Assembly: GCA_021648745.1 (NCBI GenBank)
Contig: JAKISE010000115.1
Coordinates: 1 to 8,073, forward strand
Direction of reading: 5' to 3'
Length of the DNA stretch: 8,073 nucleotides
Source of the DNA: Cyclobacteriaceae bacterium
GTDB taxonomy: Bacteria; Bacteroidota; Bacteroidia; Cytophagales; Cyclobacteriaceae
Shown: positions 1-5,857 of the stretch, one piece after another
Numbering within the stretch: the first letter of the stretch is position 1
Layout of the letters: the number at the start of each line of letters is the position of its first letter
The notes under the pieces: generated by a model
Seen by the model: the letters and a program-made list of their open reading frames with translations, nothing else
What the model was told of the DNA's origin: nothing
The model's database searches: none
Position numbers and translations under genes: made by a program

Positions 1-87
1 TCACAATAAATCAGGCAGTTTGGATTCGAAAGCATAGCACCGCTATGGTGAGAACACAAACAAAGCAAGGCGACTGATTTGAAGTGA
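1..87. repeat. Long imperfect palindrome, possible dispersed intergenic element
   Basis: Nested complementary arms lie around a centre near position 40. TCAC at 1-4 matches GTGA at 84-87. AAATCAG at 8-14 matches CTGATTT at 74-80. GTTTG at 18-22 matches CAAAC at 57-61. The core is a perfect hairpin, CATAGC (33-38), loop ACC, GCTATG (42-47). The two outermost arm pairs are separated by 3 nt on each side, so the element would fold as one long interrupted stem either as a DNA cruciform or as RNA. The only frame open across it (3-74, plus strand) is short and has no recognisable protein. The arms are visible in the sequence. That this is a copy of a dispersed repeat is inference: it reminds me of intergenic palindromes in Cytophagales genomes, which cannot be checked from one window. 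The element may extend left of position 1. Confidence 0.5.
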
Positions 88-140
88 GTTAAAGGCCTAA
101 TAGAAATTCTATTGCATATTTCGGGTTCAACAGGCATATC

Positions 141-160
141 GCCTCTCTGAGGCTTTTATT
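141..160 (+). terminator. Rho-independent terminator (rightward)
   Basis: A perfect 5-bp GC-rich stem, GCCTC (141-145) with a TCT loop and GAGGC (149-153), runs directly into TTTTATT. The T-rich tail lies only on the plus-strand side; on the minus strand the sequence after the stem is GATATG. It therefore serves a rightward transcript. No plus-strand gene ends between 1 and 140, so the terminated gene probably lies left of the window with the palindrome at 1-87 in its 3' untranslated region. A second, mutually exclusive stem, AGGC (132-135) with GCCT (141-144), overlaps its left arm. Confidence 0.6.
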
Positions 161-199
161 TAATGTAGTTGAAAGTAACTCAAGTCATAAACAAATTTT

Positions 200-226
200 C
201 TATGTAACTGAATAACATAGCGTTAT
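200..226 (-). repeat. Overlapping inverted repeats downstream of the EamA transporter gene
   Basis: Two short hairpins share bases. CTATGT (200-205) pairs with ACATAG (215-220), and ATAAC (212-216) pairs with GTTAT (222-226). They lie 18 to 44 bp past the stop codon of the minus-strand transporter gene, where its terminator would be expected. Read on the minus strand, the stem is followed by GAAAATTTGT rather than a clean T run, so this is at best a weak terminator. The rest of 161-243 shows nothing further that I can name. Confidence 0.25.
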
Positions 227-243
227 GATTTATATGGGTAACC

Positions 244-1140
244 CTAATTAGTTTTAGCGGTAGTTTTCCTATAACTCACCAAAAACACCCCTCCAAAAAT
301 CATAACGGAATAAAGTATACTTGCCAATGTTATTTCATCTTCTCTAAAAACTACAGCTATTAATGTTGCAAAAAGAGGCTGCAAATAAATGTAATAGCCG
401 ACCAATGCAGGACTTACTGTTTTAAGTGACCAAAGATTAAGTAGATAAGCCAAAAAAGTGCTCCCTATTATAATATAGGTAATGCTCATCCAAACTCCTA
501 AATCAAAATTGCCCCAGTCAGCAGCCATTAAGCCACTATATCCAAAAGGAATTACCATAAAACTACCAAATAAGAAGATCCATTTAATAACTGTGAGGGC
601 ATTATATTTTTGCATCAACGGTTTAACAAGTACTAAGTAGATACTGTAGGAAATGGCATTTAATAAAATGAATAAATTACCAGTAAATGTGCTATCGCTA
701 AAATCAGTTCCTTGCGAAGTTATCAAGAGAACTGCTCCACAGGCACCTAAACCTATTCCTACAAATTTCACCCAAGTAATTTTCTCTTTGAGCAAGAAAT
801 ACGAAACTACCAAAACGAAAATAGGAGTTGAGGTTATAATTACAGAACCTAGCATTGGGGAAGTTAGGCTAATGCCCTTAAAGAAAAATATCTGATTTAT
901 GGCTACACCAAATAGGGCAGAGAAAAAGAAGCGTAATAAATCTGACTTAGCAGGAGTTTTAGAAGTACCTGTGAGTTTGTGAAAAATGAAAAATAGCAAA
1001 GTGGCCACAGGCACTCTGAAAGCAATCATTCCTACGGCACTAATATGTTCGGGCATTACAATTTTTGCTACTGTGTAATTGGCACCGAATAGTAAGCTTA
1101 CAAAAGCTAAAGCCAAATGTACTTTAAGGTTTGATCTCAT
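244..1140 (-). CDS. EamA/DMT-superfamily transporter, 10 TM
   Basis: This is an inner-membrane drug/metabolite transporter superfamily protein. Members export or import small metabolites such as amino acids, nucleobases or amines, and the substrate cannot be read from sequence. The 298 residues are almost entirely hydrophobic, with ten likely membrane spans near residues 7-27, 35-54, 69-88, 95-117, 122-142, 155-173, 184-201, 213-233, 243-265 and 270-290. They form the two tandem five-helix EamA repeats typical of the family. Each repeat carries the usual acidic turn before its last helix: LLKEKIT at about 117-122 and FREDEIT at 266-271. The length is normal and both ends are intact (ATG at 1140, TAG at 244-246). 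It is transcribed divergently from rarA across 55 bp and is a single-gene unit. I saw no convincing promoter or Shine-Dalgarno sequence. The family call is firm; the function is open. Confidence 0.9.
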   Translation of the reverse strand: MRSNLKVHLALAFVSLLFGANYTVAKIVMPEHISAVGMIAFRVPVATLLFFIFHKLTGTSKTPAKSDLLRFFFSALFGVAINQIFFFKGISLTSPMLGSVIITSTPIFVLVVSYFLLKEKITWVKFVGIGLGACGAVLLITSQGTDFSDSTFTGNLFILLNAISYSIYLVLVKPLMQKYNALTVIKWIFLFGSFMVIPFGYSGLMAADWGNFDLGVWMSITYIIIGSTFLAYLLNLWSLKTVSPALVGYYIYLQPLFATLIAVVFREDEITLASILYSVMIFGGVFLVSYRKTTAKTN

Positions 1141-1195
1141 GGATTAATGAAATGATTTAGCGAATTTAGCATTTCAAAATGATTTTTAGTTAAAA

Positions 1196-2464
1196 TTGAT
1201 AGATTCTAAAATTCCTTTAGCTGAACGAATGCGCCCTTCATCCTTAAATGAATTGATTGGGCAAGAACATTTAGTGGGTAAAAATGGTGTTTTGCGTACT
1301 GTAATTAATAGTGGCAGCCTGCCTTCAATGATATTATGGGGTCCTCCTGGGGTTGGTAAAACCACCATTGCCAATATTATTGCGAATGAAATCAAAAGCC
1401 CTTTTTTTACTATTAGTGCCGTAAGTGCTGGAGTAAAAGATGTGAGAGAAATCATAGCCAAAGCAAAACGGCTAGCTAGAGCGGTGTTGTTTATAGATGA
1501 GATTCATCGCTTTAATAAATCACAACAAGATGCTTTGCTAGGAGCTGTTGAAAAAGGAACGATCACTTTAATAGGAGCTACTACTGAAAACCCTTCGTTT
1601 GAAGTTAACTCGGCCCTTTTATCACGATCGCAAGTCTATACACTTAAGCCCTTAACTAAAGAGCACCTCGAGTTATTGGTAAAAAATGCGTGTAAAAAAG
1701 ATGTAGAACTTTTAAAACGGAAGATAGAGTTCAAAGAAACCGAAGCACTTTTTAACCTGTCAGGTGGAGATGCTCGCAAGCTTTTGAATTTGGTAGAGCT
1801 TTTGGTGGAATCTTCTGAAAGCAAAAAAGTAGTAATTACCAATGACCTAGTGCAAGCCAAAGCTCAGCAGCGAGTAGCAATTTACGATAAAAGTGGAGAG
1901 CAACATTACGATATCATTTCTGCCTTTATAAAAAGCATTCGTGGTAGCGACCCTAATGCAGCGGTGTATTATTTAGCTAGAATGATTGAAGGTGGTGAAG
2001 ATGTAAAATTCATTGCAAGAAGGTTATTGATTCTGTCTTCAGAGGATATTGGTAATGCTAATCCAACGGCTTTAGTTATCGCAACCAATTGTTTTCAAGC
2101 GGTAAGTGTAATTGGGTACCCCGAAGCACGAATAATTTTATCACAATGTGTTACTTATTTAGCAACTTCTGCCAAAAGTAATGCAAGTTATATGGCCATT
2201 AAATCTGCAGAAAAACTTGTGCGTGATACTGGAGATTTACAGGTTCCAATGGCTATTAGAAATGCACCTACTAAAATAATGAAGGAGCAAGGCTATGGCA
2301 AAGGCTACCGGTACAGTCATTCCTACGAAGGCAATTTTATTGCCCAAGAATTTTTGCCTGATGAAATCGCCAACACTGTACTCTATGATCCGGGAAATAA
2401 TGCTCGGGAGAATGAGCTACGAAATAGGCTCAAGGCTCTGTGGAAGGATAAGTACGGGTATTGA
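1196..2464 (+). CDS. rarA: Replication-associated recombination protein A (RarA/MgsA), AAA+ ATPase
   Basis: RarA (MgsA; eukaryotic homologue WRNIP1/Mgs1) is a cytosolic clamp-loader-like AAA+ ATPase that acts at stalled or gapped replication forks with SSB. The 422-residue protein has Walker A GPPGVGKT at 49-56, Walker B LFIDEIHRF at 98-106, the sensor-1 region GATTENPSFEVN at 127-138, an arginine-finger segment LLSRSQVY at 141-148 and sensor-2 GGDAR at 190-194. The C-terminal tetramerisation region follows from about 235, including SDPNAAVYYLARMIEGGED and RRLLILSSEDIG. The length is normal for the family. The start is TTG at 1196. An in-frame TAG lies at 1187-1189, and the first ATG (1229, residue 12) would cut off the family-typical PLAERMRP opening. 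There is no clear Shine-Dalgarno sequence. It is a single-gene unit converging on the DinB-fold gene. Identification is very secure; only the start codon is uncommon. Confidence 0.96.
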   Translation: MIDSKIPLAERMRPSSLNELIGQEHLVGKNGVLRTVINSGSLPSMILWGPPGVGKTTIANIIANEIKSPFFTISAVSAGVKDVREIIAKAKRLARAVLFIDEIHRFNKSQQDALLGAVEKGTITLIGATTENPSFEVNSALLSRSQVYTLKPLTKEHLELLVKNACKKDVELLKRKIEFKETEALFNLSGGDARKLLNLVELLVESSESKKVVITNDLVQAKAQQRVAIYDKSGEQHYDIISAFIKSIRGSDPNAAVYYLARMIEGGEDVKFIARRLLILSSEDIGNANPTALVIATNCFQAVSVIGYPEARIILSQCVTYLATSAKSNASYMAIKSAEKLVRDTGDLQVPMAIRNAPTKIMKEQGYGKGYRYSHSYEGNFIAQEFLPDEIANTVLYDPGNNARENELRNRLKALWKDKYGY

Positions 2465-2480
2465 AAGAAGAGTACTTAAA

Positions 2481-2611
2481 GTTGGAAGTTAAAAGTTAGG
2501 AGTTGAGAGGAAGTTCGCTGATTTGAGATTACCCAAGCTTCATCTTGATCAATAAGTTGTTTTTTTGCACTACTTCGAACTTCCAACCCCAAACTCCGAA
2601 CTATCTCAAAT
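2481..2611. repeat. Interleaved inverted repeats in the convergent rarA/DinB-fold junction
   Basis: The 141-bp spacer between two convergent stop codons is built from purine-rich units on the left and their complements on the right. GTTGGAAGTT (2481-2490) is exactly complementary to AACTTCCAAC (2578-2587). AAGTTCG (2511-2517) is complementary to CGAACTT (2577-2583). ATTTGAGAT (2521-2529) is complementary to ATCTCAAAT (2603-2611), which includes the TGA stop of the DinB-fold gene. The left side also repeats itself directly (GTTGGAAGTT, then GTTAGGAGTT). The region between the arms includes a seven-T run (2560-2566) preceded by a weak CAAG/CTTG hairpin at 2534-2547. The likely role is bidirectional termination; this is inference. 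Similar TTCCAAC-rich spacers are, to my recollection, common in Bacteroidota. Confidence 0.5.
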
Positions 2612-3106
2612 CCCATACCTCTCAACCAATACATTACAATGGTGCATCGAGTGGCCAGCTATCATTCTGCCAATCTTTTCTACCGTTAATCCCTTTTGTT
2701 CTTCTGGGCCATAATAAGTTAGCATTTCAGGAGTAAAGCTTTCAAAAAGCTGAGTGGTTGACTTACGTAATGTTGTAAATTCTTGAATTAGTGATTCTAG
2801 GCTTCGGTTTTGAGACCCACAGTTTTTGGCGTAATCGTCTTCCTCAAAACCATGAAGCATAGTTTTATCTTTTCTAGCATATCGCAAAGCTCGGTAGCTC
2901 ATGATTCGTTCTGTATCTATTACGTGGCTAATCAATTGTTTTATAGTCCACTTACCAGCTTCGTAACTATAATCTGCTTTGTCAGAAGTGATTTTATCTA
3001 GCACTTTTACTGTTTGAGTGGTAGAATTGACCAAGGACTCTTTAAGTGTAAATTTCGATGTTAAAGAAATATAATGTCTGAATAAAGTTACATAATCGTT
3101 TGCCAT
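2606..3106 (-). CDS. DinB-fold (DinB/YfiT-like) putative metal-dependent protein
   Basis: This is a cytosolic four-helix-bundle protein of the DinB/YfiT superfamily, whose characterised members are metal-dependent thiol transferases (bacillithiol, mycothiol) or hydrolases. The superfamily name comes from a DNA-damage-induced Bacillus gene and does not imply a polymerase. The 166-residue product keeps the three-histidine metal site: H61 in the helix QLISHVIDTERIM, and H152 and H156 in the C-terminal GHSMHHCNVLVERYGI, giving the usual H-x3-H spacing. The W53-T-I-K-Q motif before the first histidine is also typical. The length is normal. The start is ATG at 3106, preceded by an A-rich stretch without a Shine-Dalgarno sequence. 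The gene lies 46 bp downstream of the potassium channel gene on the same strand and may be its operon partner. The substrate is unknown, and the genes for a thiol cofactor are not in view. Confidence 0.88.
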   Translation of the reverse strand: MANDYVTLFRHYISLTSKFTLKESLVNSTTQTVKVLDKITSDKADYSYEAGKWTIKQLISHVIDTERIMSYRALRYARKDKTMLHGFEEDDYAKNCGSQNRSLESLIQEFTTLRKSTTQLFESFTPEMLTYYGPEEQKGLTVEKIGRMIAGHSMHHCNVLVERYGI

Positions 3107-3152
3107 TTTTTTGTTTAATTAATAATTATACATTGCCAATTCAACATTGTAT

Positions 3153-4163
3153 TTACTTAATATACGTTTTTCTAAATTGAATAATACTTGCTTTTCTACC
3201 CACCACAATAAAGTACCAATCTTCTTTTAAAACAGTATCAGGAGCAGGGTTGATTTGCAGACCACCATCTCTTTTGCCAACAGCCATTATATTGGCTCCG
3301 GTTTGTGACCGTACATCAATGTCTTTAATAGCTTTGCCCTTGAAATTTTCTTTAAATTGCTCATAGTAAAACTCCTCTACTTCAAACCCGCCCTCAATGC
3401 CATCAAGCATATTAATAAACTTTATAATATAGGGCTTGGTTATTAGTTGAGCCATATGTCTTCCTCCTAAAGTGTCGGGCATTACTACTTGGTCAACTCC
3501 AGCTTTTCTGAGCTTTTTCTCGGCATGATGGCTGTTGAGTCTGGAAATTACCGTTATATCAGGCCTTAATTCTTTTGCTGTTAAGGCAATAAATACATTT
3601 TGCGCATCTTCTGGTAAGGTTGATATAATGTGGGTTGCCTTTGCAATATTAGCTTTTATAAGCACTTCTTCATGGCTAGCATCTCCTAAAATGACATGTG
3701 TTTTATTTGTATCAATATTTTCATCAATTATAGTTTTACTTCGCTCAATAACTACAAATGGAGTGCCTTGTTTCGTAAGCTCTTCACTAGCCCTACGCCC
3801 GTTTCGCCCGTAGCCACATATTATTACATGGTTGTTTAGCTTCATAATTTCTTTGTAATTAAAGTATTTTTTAAATTCTTTTCTAAACTCTCCTTCAAAT
3901 ACATAGCTGGCCATATAAGCCACTATGTAAGCAAAAATACCAACGTTGAACAAAATATAGAAGCTGACAAATAGTTTTCCGGTATCAGAAAGTGGTTGAA
4001 GCTCCTTATACCCAACTGTTGATAACGTAATGGTGGTCATATAAAAAGAGTCGAGCAAGGAGTATTCTTCAATGGTAGAAAACCCAATCATGCCTGCCAG
4101 AATACTAATTCCGATTAGGCTCAAACTTATGATCATTTTTTGCAATCCTTTACTCATATTCAC
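3153..4163 (-). CDS. Two-TM potassium channel with cytosolic TrkA/RCK domains
   Basis: This is a probable inner-membrane K+ channel of the MthK/Kch-like type. Two membrane helices (about residues 9-28 and 64-88) flank a pore loop with the filter T49-V50-G51-Y52-K53-E54. After a short linker an RCK N-terminal (TrkA-N) Rossmann domain runs from about 111 to 228, with the nucleotide loop GYGRNG at 117-122, acidic E140 closing the second strand, and GDAS at 160-163. A TrkA-C-like domain (about 255-336) ends in the DWYFIVVGR strand. This layout implies channel gating by a nucleotide or ion ligand; the ligand cannot be read from sequence. The filter has Lys where classic channels have Gly (TVGYGD). 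The listed start is GTG at 4163, overlapping the upstream TAG by one base. ATG at 4157 (two residues shorter) is equally plausible. It is likely translated together with the upstream helical-protein gene. Confidence 0.9.
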   Translation of the reverse strand: MNMSKGLQKMIISLSLIGISILAGMIGFSTIEEYSLLDSFYMTTITLSTVGYKELQPLSDTGKLFVSFYILFNVGIFAYIVAYMASYVFEGEFRKEFKKYFNYKEIMKLNNHVIICGYGRNGRRASEELTKQGTPFVVIERSKTIIDENIDTNKTHVILGDASHEEVLIKANIAKATHIISTLPEDAQNVFIALTAKELRPDITVISRLNSHHAEKKLRKAGVDQVVMPDTLGGRHMAQLITKPYIIKFINMLDGIEGGFEVEEFYYEQFKENFKGKAIKDIDVRSQTGANIMAVGKRDGGLQINPAPDTVLKEDWYFIVVGRKASIIQFRKTYIK

Positions 4164-5710
4164 TAAGGTAATGAACGTTTTAATTGTTTGTTTGCCTTCT
4201 CACGAATTACCTCCTGAACAGTTCGCGAATCAATAATTGATTCAAGCCAAGATATGATATCAAAATAGATAAAGGCTCTTTTTTCATATGGGTTTGATTC
4301 GAGCGGTAGTAGTTGGGAGCGCAAAGTTTTAAATCTTTCAATCATTTCTTCATTAGAAATACGAGCAGAACCCAGTCTTCTTAAAAAGTTGAGTATATAC
4401 TTTTGATAGAGCTGTAAATTTTTCTTTTTTAGTAGAAATCGGTAGGTAGATCGTATGTAATACTCAATTACATCCTGATTCCCTAACTCATAATGGCATA
4501 TCAAACTCAATATACGTGCAAAGCCATGCACATCTTCACGTAGGTCGATATTTTCTGTATTAATAATTCGGTTAAGCCAACTTAACGATTCTGCAAACTC
4601 ATTATTACCTATATATAAGCAGGCAATTTTGTAAAACATAATCAACCTCGAATGGGCATCTAACTCGTTGTAGTAAGCTTCTAAATCTGGCTTTATGCGG
4701 TTTAACATACGTACTCCTTCTGCAAAATGCCCTTGCATAAATAGCCCGTTAAACTCATGTACATAGCTGTATTTGAATAGTTTTTTATGAATATTCTCTG
4801 TAAAAGTGATGTTCGGAATAAATCTAATTTTTCGAAAACGCCTTTTCGATCGAGAGAACTCTGGAAATAAACCTAGTCGTGATTGGGCAATCATTAAGCT
4901 ATTCAAAGCTTGAATATAGGTTTCGATTTTAGTTTTGATAATTATATGGTTATCAAAAAGGCTTACCCATTTTTTAGCATACTCATGCCCACTGTCAAAA
5001 TCTTGAATAAAAAAATAATAATTGATGTAGAGGGAGTATAAGTTAAATTTTTCATTTAGACTTAGGCCGGGCTCATCCAAATCTAAAGTGCTATTTTTAA
5101 AAATACGAATAACAGTTTCGTGGTCATTTGCATTTCTAATAAATCCAATTTTTTGATAAAGTGAGTTTAATTCTAATTGAATACTTGTAAATCGGTTGAT
5201 ATTATTTATACGCTCGTTGGTCGCACTCGATTCTTTTATTAATTCGCCCACTTCTTTGCGCGAGTCACCTTTGGCGGTTTGTAGAACCACATTTTTTTGC
5301 CACTTTAACACCACTAATAGTAATTCTGGGTTGTCGCTTTTGTAAGCCAATAATTTTGCCTTTTTAAGCTGATTTGCACATTGTTTATACTGGCTTCTAT
5401 TAAATAAGAGCTGCGCATAATCAATCATTTCTCGGATTTGCGCATCTATAGAAGATGACAGATGAAACCTTCTTAAGGTCTGAAGTATCTTTTTATACAA
5501 ATTTGCTTTTAAGTTGGGTAACTGTCCATCAGAAACAAAATCATATTGTTCAATTGGATTAAAGTTAGAATTTCGGTCTACTTGATTAAATAGTTGTGCG
5601 TATTTAGAATTTCCAATTTGTGCAAGGGAATTTAGCTTGAAATATCTCTTTTCACTCGAACTCATGCTTTTTATGAGTTCATATAGTTCTCTTGATTGGG
5701 GCTTAGGCAT
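4163..5710 (-). CDS. Helical-repeat protein of unknown function, Bacteroidota type
   Basis: I cannot assign a function. The 515-residue product has no signal peptide or membrane span and is predicted cytosolic. It opens with a charged helical segment (ELYELIKSMSSSEKRYFKL, residues 8-26), a signature I associate with uncharacterised Bacteroidota proteins. Most of the rest reads as consecutive amphipathic helix pairs rich in Leu, Tyr and Phe (for example around 95-130, with AQLLFNRSQYKQCANQLKKA, and around 370-420), as in TPR-like superhelices. No catalytic motif, Cys/His metal cluster or DNA-binding domain is evident. The C-terminus is basic (KANKQLKRSLP). The start is ATG at 5710; the stop TAG (4165-4163) overlaps the GTG of the potassium channel gene. 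It is the first gene of the minus-strand run and divergent from leuA. A scaffold or protein-interaction role is inference from the fold type. Confidence 0.75.
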   Translation of the reverse strand: MPKPQSRELYELIKSMSSSEKRYFKLNSLAQIGNSKYAQLFNQVDRNSNFNPIEQYDFVSDGQLPNLKANLYKKILQTLRRFHLSSSIDAQIREMIDYAQLLFNRSQYKQCANQLKKAKLLAYKSDNPELLLVVLKWQKNVVLQTAKGDSRKEVGELIKESSATNERINNINRFTSIQLELNSLYQKIGFIRNANDHETVIRIFKNSTLDLDEPGLSLNEKFNLYSLYINYYFFIQDFDSGHEYAKKWVSLFDNHIIIKTKIETYIQALNSLMIAQSRLGLFPEFSRSKRRFRKIRFIPNITFTENIHKKLFKYSYVHEFNGLFMQGHFAEGVRMLNRIKPDLEAYYNELDAHSRLIMFYKIACLYIGNNEFAESLSWLNRIINTENIDLREDVHGFARILSLICHYELGNQDVIEYYIRSTYRFLLKKKNLQLYQKYILNFLRRLGSARISNEEMIERFKTLRSQLLPLESNPYEKRAFIYFDIISWLESIIDSRTVQEVIREKANKQLKRSLP

Positions 5711-5821
5711 TGTATTTATTATTGTGTAAATATACTAAAAAATGGATTTATAGATTGGTAAGTTGATTAAGAAATTGTATTTATAACTAATATTGGTATT
5801 TTTTACCTTTCTCTCTTGAAA

Positions 5822-5829
5822 TATTTTTG
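5822..5829 (+). promoter_or_regulatory. Candidate Bacteroidota -7 box for the leu operon
   Basis: TATTTTTG matches the Bacteroidota housekeeping -7 consensus TAnnTTTG exactly and ends 28 bp before the leuA ATG, which would give a short leader of about 20 nt. The best upstream TTG for a -33 element is at 5793-5795, about 26 bp away, somewhat longer than the usual spacing, so the -33 part is weak. No leader peptide, T-box or attenuator hairpin is evident in the 147-bp spacer. Confidence 0.45.
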
Positions 5830-5848
5830 ACTTTTAGAATCAACTTTT

Positions 5849-5855
5849 AAAAGGA
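5849..5855 (+). promoter_or_regulatory. Shine-Dalgarno-like AAAAGGA close to the leuA start
   Basis: AAAAGGA ends only 2 nt before the ATG at 5858, too close for standard Shine-Dalgarno pairing, which usually needs about 5-9 nt. It may act simply as the A-rich upstream stretch typical of Bacteroidota starts. The conserved KIFDTTLRDG opening follows immediately and the next in-frame ATG is far inside the protein, so the start itself is not in doubt. Confidence 0.3.
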
Positions 5856-5857
5856 TA

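Noticed and set aside
3..77. Plus-strand frame open from the left edge to TGA at 75-77, as the end of a truncated gene
   Set aside because: It lies wholly inside the palindrome and its residues match no family I know. Without upstream sequence it cannot be supported.
123..130. GGGTTCAA resembling a tRNA or tmRNA T-loop
   Set aside because: The flanking bases do not form a T-stem (TCGGG has no CCCGA partner), and there is no acceptor stem, anticodon arm or CCA.
1125..1182. Near-matches to the Bacteroidota -7 box between the EamA gene and rarA: AAGGTTTG at 1125-1132 on plus and TCATTTTG at 1182-1175 on minus
   Set aside because: Each has a mismatch in the TA pair and neither has a TTG/TTTG element at the expected distance, so I did not call promoters.
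2545..2736. Short plus-strand open frame across the rarA/DinB-fold junction
   Set aside because: It runs through the inverted repeats and then antisense to the DinB-fold gene, with no recognisable protein features.
3130..3149. Direct repeat ACATTG (3130-3135 and 3144-3149) between the channel and DinB-fold genes
   Set aside because: Six-base repeats in AT-rich DNA are expected by chance, and no promoter or operator pattern accompanies them.
5727..5734. TATATTTA on the minus strand as a -7 box for the 515-residue gene
   Set aside because: It lacks the final G of TAnnTTTG and there is no TTG about 20 bp upstream on that strand.
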